12,679 nt of DNA from UBA6019 sp035535055 (GTDB lineage Bacteria > Chloroflexota > Dormibacteria > Dormibacterales > Dormibacteraceae), in the NCBI GenBank assembly GCA_035535055.1, contig DATLQT010000099.1:1-12679 (forward strand). The letters run 5' to 3'. Shown here in pieces: positions 1-6,807 of this stretch. Positions within the stretch are counted from its first letter, which is position 1, and the number at the start of each line of letters is the position of its first letter. The notes under the pieces are model-generated. The model saw nothing but the letters and a program-made list of their open reading frames with translations. It searched no databases and was not told the DNA's origin. Both the position numbers and the translations under genes were made by a program.

Positions 1-173
1 CTCAGCCGGCTCCGGTCATAGCGCGGGCAGTGCCGCCGGCAGGCTCCACAGCCTTGACCTTGGGGCCGGTGCAAGGCCACCCTCACCACGAGCTCTTCGG
101 CGACCAGATCGACATCGACGATCTTGACTCCCGACAAGCCGAGCAGACGCCGCCATACTCTTGACTTCAGCAC
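1..173 (-). CDS. ISL3-family transposase, N-terminal part (cut by window edge)
   Basis: The reverse strand reads from a GTG at 173 without a stop to base 1, giving about 57 residues. They begin VLKSRVWRRLLGLSGVKIVD and later contain CGACRRHCPRYDRSRL, a cysteine-rich stretch like the N-terminal zinc-binding domain of ISL3-family transposases. These proteins start with a short strand, then the Cys-rich finger, then a helix-turn-helix and a DDE catalytic domain, which would lie beyond the left edge. A good ribosome-binding site (GGAGGG, 6 bases before the GTG) supports the start. The enzyme would cut and paste its own insertion sequence. I could not find the terminal inverted repeat between 174 and 490, so the end of the element is not defined. 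Family assignment rests on remembered N-terminal pattern and is fairly secure; whether the element is intact cannot be seen. Confidence 0.72.
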   Translation of the reverse strand, partial: MLKSRVWRRLLGLSGVKIVDVDLVAEELVVRVALHRPQGQGCGACRRHCPRYDRSRL

Positions 174-496
174 GCCGTTCCCTCCACGAATCCGAGTCGA
201 TTCCAGTCGCTCGAAATCGTATTCGGGGGCGGCGTGCCTTCAGTTCAGGCCGACCCACTCAAACGGCAGGAGACCCGGAAATACTGGGCACCCGGACAAG
301 GCCTGCAACCTTATACAGCGTTATCGGGGCGCCCGCGCGGAGGACAACCTCGCGGTTCGCGTTACGTGAGCTTCGGTCCACCACCGCAACATCTGGTATC
401 TATCGAGCCTCGTTCCCGAGTTTGCCGTCCGACGCGGGCTTCGGCGCCCCGTCTGTGCGGCGCCGCTTCATCCGCTCACTTTGGGAGACTATGCCG
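174..496. other. Intergenic stretch between transposase and MOSC gene
   Basis: None of the six frames in this 323-base stretch gives a protein that reads like a real gene; the long plus-strand frames through it are rich in Arg/Ser/Pro and look like chance open frames. It should hold the transposase promoter (a TATAAG-like box lies on the minus strand near 310), one end of the insertion sequence, and the MOSC promoter. A hairpin at 442-465 is listed separately. Nothing else was recognised. Confidence 0.5.
442..465 (+). repeat. Hairpin upstream of MOSC gene
   Basis: CGGCGCC at 442-448 is exactly complementary to GGCGCCG at 459-465, with a 10-base loop. It lies about 30 bases before the MOSC start, so it would sit in the 5' leader if transcription begins upstream. 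No U-tract follows. In sequence this GC-rich a 7-bp stem can arise by chance, so a regulatory role is only a possibility. Confidence 0.3.
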
Positions 497-1365
497 ATGC
501 GCGTGACTTCTCTCAGGTTGTATGCCGTCAAGTCGATGGCCGGCGTCGACGTCGACCACGCCGACGTGGAGCCATGGGGCCTGGCCGGCGACCGGCGCTG
601 GGGGGTGGTTGACAACGCAGGCGCAAGTATCACCGCACGCAAGATCCACAGTCTCCTCGGATTGCGCGCCGAACCGGCGGCCCAGAACGCGGTGCGATCA
701 GCGATCGCAACGGCGACTCGATCGTCGTGGAGGCGCCTCACGGGGCCGGGCCGGTCCCAGTAGGCCACTCCCGTCAGGGTCATGCGTTGCCGGCCGGCGA
801 AGAAATTGGCGACTGGCTCACCGCTCGACTCGGCGTGTCAGTGCGCCTCGTGTGGCAGGACAACCCCGGCGTGCGCAGCATCGCTGAACACTACGGGGGC
901 AGGCCGGGGGACTCGTTGTCGCTTGCGGACGCCGGCCCCGTGCTTCTCGCCAGTGAAGCATCACTGGCCCAGCTGCAACAGTGGATCCGGGCCGACGCCG
1001 GTCTGCCCGACGTCCCCGACATCGATCCCTCCGACATCAGTGGGAATGCGCTGCTGGCGTCGCCGCTCAGCATCCTACGGTTCCGTCCGAATGTTGTAGT
1101 CGACGGAGGTGCACCTTTCGCGGAAGAAGCTTGGTCGACCGTGCGGATCGGCGATGTCGAATTTCGGAAGACGATGGTGTGTGATCGCTGCGTGATGACC
1201 ACCATCGATCCGGTCACGCTCAATGGCGGCAAGGAGCCGATCCGCAGTCTGGCCCGGCACCGGCGCCGAGACGGCAAGACCTGGTTCGGCATCCGGCTCG
1301 CACCTGTAAGCGCGGGCCGCATCCATGTCGGGGACGCGGTGGAGGCTTCTGGCGGGGTTAGTTAG
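497..1365 (+). CDS. MOSC domain protein (YcbX/mARC-like), frameshifted near 696
   Basis: Two frames join into one protein of about 289 residues, normal for YcbX-like proteins. The first part (MRVTSLRLYAVKSMAGVDVD...) is the MOSC N-terminal beta-barrel domain. The second, in the -1 frame, continues from ISDRNGDSIVVEAP and holds the MOSC core with VCDRCVMTTIDP, containing the conserved Cys that binds molybdenum cofactor or sulfur, and ends with the usual GKTWFGIRL and GDAVEA segments. Adding one base at about 696 (GTGCG-ATC to GTGCGGATC) restores VRISDRNGDS. YcbX/mARC relatives reduce N-hydroxylated compounds using molybdenum cofactor; the substrate here is unknown. ATG 497 is preferred over ATG 491 because GGGAG lies 9 bases upstream. 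No homopolymer is at the break, so this is either a real mutation or a base lost in sequencing. Confidence 0.8.
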
Positions 1366-1402
1366 CCTAGCGGCGATCAGCGACCAGTGGTTCGCCTGAG
1401 AG

Positions 1403-1463
1403 TGAGGTCCAAAACCGTTGTCCGTAAAGACGTGTACGGGTTCGACTGCCGCCCTCGGCACCA
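1403..1463 (+). other. tRNA-Leu-like 3' fragment, possible attachment-site relic
   Basis: From an anticodon-loop-like TGAGGTC at 1403-1409 the sequence continues with a variable-arm-like GTCCGTAAAGAC (1420-1431), a T-loop TTCGACT (1441-1447), an acceptor strand CCTCGGC (1453-1459) and a templated ACCA (1460-1463). Order and spacing match the 3' part of a class II tRNA, most like tRNA-Leu, whose 5' end is often GCCGAGG. No GCCGAGG or D-arm precedes it, and the T-stem (ACGGG against GCCGC) is imperfect, so it is not a working tRNA. tRNA 3' ends are common integrase targets, so an old att site is a reasonable reading. No second copy of the core occurs in this window. Confidence 0.42.
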
Positions 1464-1580
1464 GAATTCCCGAAATCGACAGGTCCCGCCAAGAGTCTCG
1501 TCGAGCGCGGTCAGGCGGCGGGCTGGGCCTCTCAGTCTCTAGCCGCGGTCGAGGAGATGGCGGCGAGGCCGGATTTGACA

Positions 1581-1648
1581 CTTCTTTTCGGCACGCGTCC
1601 GTACACCTTAAGGAAATACGGGGCAGCCTACGGTGATCTGGCTCAGCG
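1581..1648 (+). repeat. Direct repeat, copy 1 of 2
   Basis: These 68 bases, from CTTCTTTTCGGCA to CTGGCTCAGCG, align with 5461-5529 in the same orientation with 12 differences including one gap (about 83% identity by eye). The core CGTACAC-TTAAGGAAAT and the final TGGCTCAGCG are the best conserved. The similarity does not extend clearly on either side. On the minus strand a reading frame from about 1735 ends with a TGA at 1643-1645 inside the repeat; its tail (CEDTIREQIAALIDPIPTPR) looks protein-like, which suggests the repeat is the end of a decayed insertion sequence. The family could not be named. Confidence 0.6.
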
Positions 1649-1728
1649 AGGGGTCGGGATCGGATCGATCAGGGCGGCGATTTGTTCGCGGATGGTGTCC
1701 TCACAACGGGGGTGGGGTGAGGAGGTAA

Positions 1729-1757
1729 GAGGGACCGCGGCGGCGCCGCGGTCCCTC
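1729..1757 (-). terminator. Strong hairpin downstream of membrane protein gene
   Basis: GAGGGACCGCGGC (1729-1741) and GCCGCGGTCCCTC (1745-1757) form a perfect 13-bp stem with a 3-base loop. It starts about 31 bases beyond the stop of the minus-strand gene ending at 1789. On the minus strand it is followed by TTACCTCC, which is only weakly T-rich. Its position and strength fit a transcription terminator, but the poor U-tract means it may be a Rho-assisted stop or RNA-end stabiliser. Confidence 0.55.
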
Positions 1758-1788
1758 CAAGGTCTCCTAATTGAGTCTGGGCCGCGGC

Positions 1789-2496
1789 TCAGACGGCGAC
1801 GGTCCGCGCCTTAGCCGGGACCGGCTCTGAGCCGGACTCCCACTCCGTGTCGCTGGTCATCAGCACCTTGAGCCCGACGGCGGCCAGCGCGGATACGAAG
1901 ATGGCGTCGCTGACCAGGCTGATCGCCAGGTCGGGCAGACCGATCGTTCCTCCCACGATGTCCAGCACGACGCCCGCCGCAATCGCGGGTCCGGCCCACT
2001 GGTAGCCGAAGCGGGAGCGCCAAACGGCGATACCGAAGAGGATCAGGCCGAGGGCGAATAGGTTGTGACCCATGACGAGGGGAAGGCCGGCCGGGTTCTG
2101 CATCGTCTTGTCGAGGAAGCTCGCCATCGCGTGCTGGTCCACACCAGGGCCCGCCATCGCCCACACCATCAGCTGCAGGCCGGCGAGGGCGAGATCCAGG
2201 CCGATGCCCGCCACCGTCAGGATCGCCGCCACGTGGCCGAGCACAACTCCGCGCTTTCGCGTGATGTGGAGGAGCGCGTACACCGCCGGCATGAACAGGA
2301 AGGCTGAGGTGATCCCGATGTAGATGTCGGCCAGCATCAGGTTCTGGTTGCGAGCGGCGACGTCCAGCTGCTCCGCGCCGGTGTTGCCTCCTCCCGGGTA
2401 GGTGATCTCGTTGATGGCGAAGAGCACCGGCGCGAGGATGAGGCACAGCCCTCCGAGCGTCCGCCTGAAGTTGGTCGGATTCCCGATCTTGAACAC
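1789..2496 (-). CDS. Six-helix integral membrane protein (DUF4386-like)
   Basis: This 235-residue protein has about six hydrophobic helices, near residues 13-32, 55-78, 84-115, 142-160, 168-188 and 195-212, a short N-terminal cytoplasmic-type start and a polar tail from about 215. The motif EITYPGGGNTG after helix 1 and a HITRKRG basic loop between helices 2 and 3 are visible. The overall shape resembles DUF4386-type membrane proteins, which have no known reaction. The GTG start at 2496 is backed by GGAGG about 10 bases upstream. It faces away from the sensor kinase gene across a region of about 190 bases, so the two may share control; it could be the output or a partner of the two-component system, but nothing in the sequence proves this. 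Confidence 0.7.
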   Translation of the reverse strand: MFKIGNPTNFRRTLGGLCLILAPVLFAINEITYPGGGNTGAEQLDVAARNQNLMLADIYIGITSAFLFMPAVYALLHITRKRGVVLGHVAAILTVAGIGLDLALAGLQLMVWAMAGPGVDQHAMASFLDKTMQNPAGLPLVMGHNLFALGLILFGIAVWRSRFGYQWAGPAIAAGVVLDIVGGTIGLPDLAISLVSDAIFVSALAAVGLKVLMTSDTEWESGSEPVPAKARTVAV

Positions 2497-2564
2497 TTGG
2501 CAATTTCCTCCAATGGGGGTGAACTTCGGGCGTTGGAAGCCCGTCGGTTGCGAAGGTAGGCTTC

Positions 2565-2576
2565 GACCGATCGGTC
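2565..2576. promoter_or_regulatory. Perfect palindrome in divergent promoter region
   Basis: GACCGATCGGTC is a perfect 12-bp palindrome, about 70 bases upstream of the membrane protein start and 112 bases upstream of the kinase GTG. Dimeric regulators such as LuxR/NarL or TetR proteins bind sites of this sort. The neighbouring response regulator (4726-5400) is a candidate binder, but its site is not known. One palindrome of this length could also arise by chance. Confidence 0.35.
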
Positions 2577-2687
2577 CCGACAGCCGGCCAGCCGCAGACC
2601 TTCGGGGGGCGGCGATTGAGGATTTCCGCCTCGCTCTTTCCGGCCAGCCACCGCGACTTCTGCGCCTCCGGCGGCCAAGATGGGTCG

Positions 2688-4733
2688 GTGATCGCTCGAC
2701 CCGCCAACGCCTGGTGGCTGCTCCCGGGCGGCTTCGCCCTGGTCGCGGTGGCCGTTGTCAACCTGCGCGGCGGCCAGCTGTCGGGGGCCGCGGTCGACGT
2801 GGGGACCGGCGCCGCCTTCTATGTGGCCGGTGGCATCGCCTACCTGGCCCGTCCGGCCAACCGCTCGGCCTGGCTGCTGCTGGTCACCGCAACCATCCTC
2901 GCGGTCGGCAAGACCATCGGCGCCGGCCTGTCGCTGGCGGCGATGTCGGACCCGAGCCTGGAGCGAGACTGGTCGGCCGTGGTCCTCGACAACGCAGCCG
3001 GCTGGGCCGTGCTCTCGGCCGGCGTCGCCGTCTTCGCGCTCTTCCCCGATGGGAAGTACCAGCGCCGCTACGAGCGTTGGCTGGTCCGCGGGCTGCCGCT
3101 CGCCTTCGTCCCCGTCGAGGTGCTGCAGCTGCTCGGGTCGGCGCGCATCACCAGCAGCCAGTTCGGCTGGGCCGTGCTCGATGCACCGAGCCCCGTCTAC
3201 TTGAGCTGGCTGGCCCCGGTGGGTGCGGCGGCGAGCGCGGTGATGGACGCCAGCCTGCTCGCGGTCGTCCCCGCCCTGGCGCTGCTCATCCTCCGCTATC
3301 GCCGGTTCGGCGACGAGCAGCGCCGCCAGATCAAGTGGCCTTTCTACGCCATCGGAGTGGCGGCGCTGAGCATCGTCGTTGTCTCGGTTGGCCCCGGCCC
3401 GCCGGTGATCCCCTTCTGGGTCGCCGCGGTCCAGTACGTCGGCACCCAGGCCCTGCTGCCCGCGGGGCTCGCGCTCGGCATCGTCATGCACCGCGGCCTG
3501 GAGATCGAGGACGTCATCCGGCGTTCGGTGGTCTACGGGGTCCTCTGGGGTCTCATCGCGGCCGCCTACGTGGCCGTCGCCACCGCCTTCGGGATCGCGG
3601 TCGGCCAGCGCGTCCCGCTGGCGCTGGCTGTTGTGCTGACGATCGCCGCCACGCTCGTCTTCCAGCCCGCCCGACGGCGCCTCGAGGCGCTGGCCGACCG
3701 GATCGTGTTCGGGCCGCGGCTCTCGGGCTACGAGCTGATCAGCGGCCTCGGCAGCCGGCTGCAGTCCACCATCGCCGCCGAGGACGTGGCCGGCAGCGTG
3801 GTCGGCGCCGTGCAAACTGGGCTGGGCGCCAGTTGGGTGCGCGTCATGCTCGACCGTCCGGCGCCGAGCACCCTCGCCGTCGCCGGTCCGGTCCGTCCCG
3901 ACGAATCCGCCGCGCTGTTCGCGCCGCTCCTGCACGACCAGCTCCAGATCGGCGTGATCGAGTGCGGGCCGAAGATCGACGGCCGTTACGACCAAGCCGA
4001 CCAGCGGCTGCTGGAGACGTTCGGCCGCCAGGCGTCGCTCGCGATCCGCAACTCGCAGCTGTCCACCGAGCTGTCACACCGGCTGCTGGAGCTGGAGGCC
4101 TCCCGAGCGCGCCTGGTCCAGGCGGAGGAGGCTGGTCGACGGCGGCTGGAACGAGACCTCCACGATGGCGTACAACAGGAGTTGGTCGGCCTCCTGGCGC
4201 GCCTGGGCCTGGTTCGCAACCAGCTCCGGCGCGATCCCCAGCTCGCCGAGTCGACACTGCGCGAGGCCCAGCTCGACGCTCAAGGCGCGCTGGAGCGCCT
4301 GCAGGAGCTGGCTCGTGGGATTCACCCGGCAATCCTCACCGACCGGGGCCTGGTCGCGGCGGTCGAGGAGAGAGCTTCGCGCCTGACCCTGCCGATGGAG
4401 GTTCACGCTGATGCGCTCGCCGACGGTAAGCGGTTGCCGCTCGAGCTCGAGGGAGCCGGCTATTTCTTCGTCTCGGAGGCTCTCGCCAATGTCCTCAAGC
4501 ACGCGGCCGCCACGCGGGTCGACGTCCGCTTTCATCGTGAGGCCGGGCACCTCCTGATCGAGGTCGTCGACGACGGACGTGGCTTCCCCCTGGGCTCGAT
4601 GCCGCTCTCCGGCCTGCGGGGGATCGAGGACCGGATCGAGGCCCTGGGCGGCCGGATCGAGGTGGCAAGCAGCCCGGGTCACGGCACCGCGCTGCGAGCG
4701 CGGCTTCCGCTGACAGGGGCCACCGATGGCTGA
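2688..4733 (+). CDS. NarL-family sensor histidine kinase with membrane and GAF-like domains
   Basis: Counting from GTG 2688 the protein has 681 residues. About ten membrane helices fill residues 8-325, followed by RRRLEALADRIVFGPR, a linker seen in similar membrane kinases. A GAF-like domain follows at about 350-457, then a short coiled coil. The HisKA_3 dimerisation helix has the phospho-accepting His at about 492 in RRRLERDLHDGVQQEL. The ATPase domain shows an N-box (SEALANVLKH, about 596-605) and G-boxes (DDGRGF, about 628-633; GHGTALRARL near the end). It would sense a membrane or small-molecule signal and phosphorylate the regulator encoded next. The frame is open back to TTG 2616, but those extra 24 residues do not look like protein and helix 1 starts just after 2688; neither start has a clear ribosome-binding site. 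The signal is unknown. Confidence 0.88.
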   Translation: MIARPANAWWLLPGGFALVAVAVVNLRGGQLSGAAVDVGTGAAFYVAGGIAYLARPANRSAWLLLVTATILAVGKTIGAGLSLAAMSDPSLERDWSAVVLDNAAGWAVLSAGVAVFALFPDGKYQRRYERWLVRGLPLAFVPVEVLQLLGSARITSSQFGWAVLDAPSPVYLSWLAPVGAAASAVMDASLLAVVPALALLILRYRRFGDEQRRQIKWPFYAIGVAALSIVVVSVGPGPPVIPFWVAAVQYVGTQALLPAGLALGIVMHRGLEIEDVIRRSVVYGVLWGLIAAAYVAVATAFGIAVGQRVPLALAVVLTIAATLVFQPARRRLEALADRIVFGPRLSGYELISGLGSRLQSTIAAEDVAGSVVGAVQTGLGASWVRVMLDRPAPSTLAVAGPVRPDESAALFAPLLHDQLQIGVIECGPKIDGRYDQADQRLLETFGRQASLAIRNSQLSTELSHRLLELEASRARLVQAEEAGRRRLERDLHDGVQQELVGLLARLGLVRNQLRRDPQLAESTLREAQLDAQGALERLQELARGIHPAILTDRGLVAAVEERASRLTLPMEVHADALADGKRLPLELEGAGYFFVSEALANVLKHAAATRVDVRFHREAGHLLIEVVDDGRGFPLGSMPLSGLRGIEDRIEALGGRIEVASSPGHGTALRARLPLTGATDG

Positions 4734-5400
4734 GCGCTTGCGGATCGTCATCGCGGAGGACAACTTCCTGGTTCGCGAGGGCACCCGGCGGTTACTCGAG
4801 GACTCAGGCGAGGTCGAGGTGCTGGCCGCGGTGAACAACTCGGACGAGCTCCTCTCGGCGGTCGAGATCCTGCGGCCCGACGCGGTGCTGACCGACATCC
4901 GGATGCCGCCCGGCCACCAAGTGGAGGGGATCGATGCCGCCCACCTGATCCGCAAGCGCTTCCCCGCAATCGGAGTCGTGGTGCTCTCCCAATACTCCGA
5001 CGCGGCCTACGCAGTGCAGCTTCTTGGGGAGGGGACCGAGGGCTTGGGCTACTTGCTCAAGGCGCGGGTCGGCGAGCTGCAGGAGCTGCTGCACGCGCTG
5101 CGGGAGGTCGCGGCAGGGCGTTCGGTGATCGATCCCGGCGTGGTCGAGCGGCTGATCGAGCTCCGCTCCCGCCAGGCCGAATCACCGGTCCGACTGCTCA
5201 GCGAACGCGAGCTGGAGGTGTTGCGCGAGATGGCGGAAGGCAAGTCGAATGCCTCGATTGCCGACAGCCTGCACCTTTCTGAGTCATCCGTCGAGAAGTA
5301 CGTGAACACGATCTTCTCGAAGCTCGGCCTGAACGAAGAACGGTCGTTGAGCCGCCGCGTCGCCGCCGTGCTCACCTACCTGCGGATAGCCAGAACCTAA
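4726..5400 (+). CDS. NarL/FixJ-type response regulator (LuxR HTH)
   Basis: This is a 224-residue two-domain regulator. The receiver domain has the acidic pair E11-D12, the phospho-accepting D57 in VLTDIRMP, a Ser in VVLSQYSD and the conserved Lys in LLKARV. The C-terminal LuxR-type helix-turn-helix runs from LLSERELEVLREMAEGKSN to VEKYVNTIFSKLGL. The start codon lies inside the end of the kinase gene (8-base overlap, ATGGCTGA), so the two are translationally coupled and form one pair. It would bind DNA as a dimer when phosphorylated. Its targets are unknown; the upstream palindrome at 2565-2576 and the divergent membrane protein gene are the nearest candidates. Confidence 0.93.
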   Translation: MAERLRIVIAEDNFLVREGTRRLLEDSGEVEVLAAVNNSDELLSAVEILRPDAVLTDIRMPPGHQVEGIDAAHLIRKRFPAIGVVVLSQYSDAAYAVQLLGEGTEGLGYLLKARVGELQELLHALREVAAGRSVIDPGVVERLIELRSRQAESPVRLLSERELEVLREMAEGKSNASIADSLHLSESSVEKYVNTIFSKLGLNEERSLSRRVAAVLTYLRIART

Positions 5401-5460
5401 CTCGGATTCTCCCCTTGGCACAACCCGTATTTAATGTGGTGGGGGAGGCGAGATTTTGAA

Positions 5461-5529
5461 CTTCTTCTCGGCAGGGTGGCCGTACACATTAAGGAAATCC
5501 CGGACAGGCTGCGGTGACCTGGCTCAGCG
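5461..5529 (+). repeat. Direct repeat, copy 2 of 2
   Basis: This copy matches 1581-1648 in the same orientation (about 83% identity, one gap). It fills the gap between the convergent response regulator and DUF6193-like genes. Its CACATTAA (5485-5492) is also mirrored by TTAATGTG at 5431-5438, so an inverted repeat with a 46-base spacer overlaps it. The two copies bracket the membrane protein gene and the two-component pair. It may be a decayed insertion-sequence end or a small dispersed repeat. Confidence 0.6.
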
Positions 5530-5537
5530 GGGGCCCT

Positions 5538-5837
5538 TCAGACGCCCAGCAATCGGGTTAGGGCGCTGATGGCGGCTGCGGCGTCGTCCGTATTCACGTC
5601 GATAGGAGCCACGTAGTCGGGCGGATAGGGCGATCCCTTCCGAACCACGTAACGAAGGTCTGGGAAGAACTCGACGTGTGCAGGCTGAATGTCGTCGAGG
5701 GGGAACTGCGAGCCTCGGGCAAGACACAGACGGTTCACGCTGGTAAACGGGTAGAACTGGCGCAACCCGGTGTCCCGGCTGGCTTCGAGCAAAGCCAAGA
5801 GCGCCTCGTCGTCCCCAATGCTCTTGATAGTGGCCAA
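5538..5837 (-). CDS. Small DUF6193-like protein
   Basis: The 99-residue product reads like a real soluble protein, with an acidic helical start (IGDDEALLALLEASRDTG), then LRQFYPFTSVNRLCLARG, FPDLRYVVRKG and a final helix with alternating Ala/Asp. The order 'LRxFYPFTS, strand, aromatic pair, YxV, acidic helix' resembles DUF6193 proteins, sometimes labelled natural-product proteins but without a known reaction. The start is a TTG at 5837 with GAGG close upstream; a TGA lies in frame four codons before, so it cannot begin further out. The unusual start and neighbouring gene debris leave open that it is a truncated copy. It converges on the response regulator and has no clear partner. Confidence 0.5.
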   Translation of the reverse strand: MATIKSIGDDEALLALLEASRDTGLRQFYPFTSVNRLCLARGSQFPLDDIQPAHVEFFPDLRYVVRKGSPYPPDYVAPIDVNTDDAAAAISALTRLLGV

Positions 5838-5881
5838 CTTACCTCATGCATCAGCGCTGACCACCTCTCTGCTGATTGAGT

Positions 5882-6046
5882 TTTGCACCCCTACACCCTC
5901 TCGCCAAGAGCCAATCAACGGTTTCGCACCACACCAGGATGCTGGCCGAAGCTGGGCTGATCGTCGGAGAGAAACGAGGCCGATGAATGTGGTGGCGAGT
6001 CGAACCGGATCGTCTGGCCGCGATCCAAGCAGCTCTCGGCGGCTAA
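5882..6046 (+). pseudogene. ArsR-family regulator remnant (3' half, internal stop)
   Basis: In one plus-strand frame the sequence reads PLAKSQSTVSHHTRMLAEAG, then LIVGEKRGR, then TGA at 5984-5986, then MWWRVEPDRLAAIQAALGG and TAA at 6044-6046. This is the recognition helix, wing and last helix of an ArsR repressor of the arsenic-operon type, where GEKRGRWVWWRV would be expected: a TGG Trp codon has become TGA, and GTG has become ATG. The N-terminal half is missing; a stop lies in frame at 5873-5875 and similarity fades before about 5890. It is therefore a dead 5'-truncated copy with no ars partner in this window. It marks a deletion or rearrangement end next to the DUF6193-like gene. Confidence 0.7.
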
Positions 6047-6086
6047 CGGCACCTCCAGGAACTCTCCCCTTAGGACCTGAACGCGA

Positions 6087-6111
6087 CAGCCGTGAACCCT
6101 GTCCACGGCTG
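6087..6111. repeat. Hairpin in gene-poor stretch
   Basis: CAGCCGTG (6087-6094) pairs perfectly with CACGGCTG (6104-6111) around a 9-base loop. No T-run follows on either strand. Its role is unknown; it could be the old terminator of the lost ArsR gene, whose stop is 40 bases before it. Confidence 0.35.
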
Positions 6112-6245
6112 AATTCATCGGCGAGGGTGCAGATGGTTTGGGAGGCTGCGATAGAGGCGAATGCGTGCGGGGTCGACCACCCGACGCTGCGCTGGTTCGG
6201 TGCGGCCGACGGTCGACCGCTCAGTCCTCAGGCCAGCTCCGGCAC

Positions 6246-6264
6246 TCCGGGCGTCGGACCCGGA
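6246..6264 (-). terminator. Weak terminator-like stem after cupredoxin gene
   Basis: TCCGGG (6246-6251) and CCCGGA (6259-6264) form a 6-bp stem with a 7-base loop, starting about 10 bases beyond the cupredoxin stop in the direction of transcription. There is no U-tract, so it is a weak candidate supported mainly by position. Confidence 0.25.
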
Positions 6265-6274
6265 TCGTCCCGCA

Positions 6275-6805
6275 TCACGGCAGGACGACGATCGTCCCCC
6301 TCATGCCCGCCTCGTAGTGGCCGGGGGCGTGGCAGGCGAAGGCGAACGGTCCGGCCGCATCGAACGTGTAGGTCAGCGATTTCGTCTGCATCATCACGAT
6401 ATCGGCGACCTCAGACGTGCCCGCCTTGTCGCCGGCCACGTCGGCCGCCGGCCCGACCATGAACTCGTGGCTCCTCATCCCCATCGTCGTGACCTCGAAG
6501 CTGATCGTCTCGCCTTGCTTGACGGTCACGTCGTCGGGGTAGAAGCGGAGTGCGTCGCTGGCGATGAGGCGTACGACGCGGGGTGCAGAGACTGTCCCGG
6601 CGACGAAGCCCGGCGCGCCCGGAGCGGGAGCTGAGCCGAAGTTGGCTGCGCCGAAGCCCATCATCTCACCGGGGCCAAAGTCCCAGGGGGCAGCTTGGCC
6701 GGGCAGCGAGCCGGGTCCGGAGCTGAACACGGCACCGACCGCCATGAGAATTGTGCCCGCAGCGGCGACAGCGGCCCCAAGAACGGCGAGTCGACGGTCG
6801 GGCAC
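6275..6805 (-). CDS. Membrane-anchored cupredoxin (type 1 copper protein)
   Basis: The 176-residue protein starts with a hydrophobic segment (about residues 6-27) that is a signal anchor or signal peptide, then a Gly/Pro/Ala-rich linker (about 28-70), then a plastocyanin-like beta-sandwich. The four copper ligands of a type 1 site are visible: H113 in RSHEFMVG, then C158, H163 and M168 in CHAPGHYEAGM. It should carry single electrons or bind copper outside the membrane. The start is GTG 6805, only 2 bases after the SHOCT gene stop, with no ribosome-binding site of its own, so translation is probably coupled. Its redox partner is unknown; the SQR-like flavoprotein upstream on the same strand is one possibility, but no oxidase gene is present. 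Confidence 0.85.
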   Translation of the reverse strand: MPDRRLAVLGAAVAAAGTILMAVGAVFSSGPGSLPGQAAPWDFGPGEMMGFGAANFGSAPAPGAPGFVAGTVSAPRVVRLIASDALRFYPDDVTVKQGETISFEVTTMGMRSHEFMVGPAADVAGDKAGTSEVADIVMMQTKSLTYTFDAAGPFAFACHAPGHYEAGMRGTIVVLP

Positions 6806-6807
6806 GT

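Larger units (their letters stand above)
6047..6274. other. Gene-poor stretch after ArsR remnant
   Basis: No convincing gene is seen. A plus-strand frame from ATG 6133 reads MVWEAAIEANACGVDHPTLR and then turns into Ser/Pro/Gly-rich sequence, so only its first 30 residues look protein-like; it may be more debris. A hairpin (6087-6111) and a weak terminator-like stem (6246-6264) are listed separately. Confidence 0.4.

Noticed and set aside
1366..1463. Complete functional tRNA
   Set aside because: No 5' acceptor strand or D-arm pairs with the 3' part, and the T-stem has mismatches; only a 3' fragment is supported.
2337..3995. 552-codon minus-strand open frame
   Set aside because: It lies opposite the kinase and membrane protein genes and is rich in Arg, Asp, Gly and Gln in the way of antisense frames in GC-rich DNA; no motif is seen.
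2402..4411. 669-codon plus-strand open frame
   Set aside because: It overlaps the kinase in another frame, is dominated by Arg/Pro/Ala/Gly, and lacks domains.
5984..5986. TGA read as Trp or selenocysteine in the ArsR remnant
   Set aside because: TGA ends other intact genes here (kinase, DsrE-like), the N-terminal half is missing, and no selenocysteine signal is seen; a dead gene is simpler.
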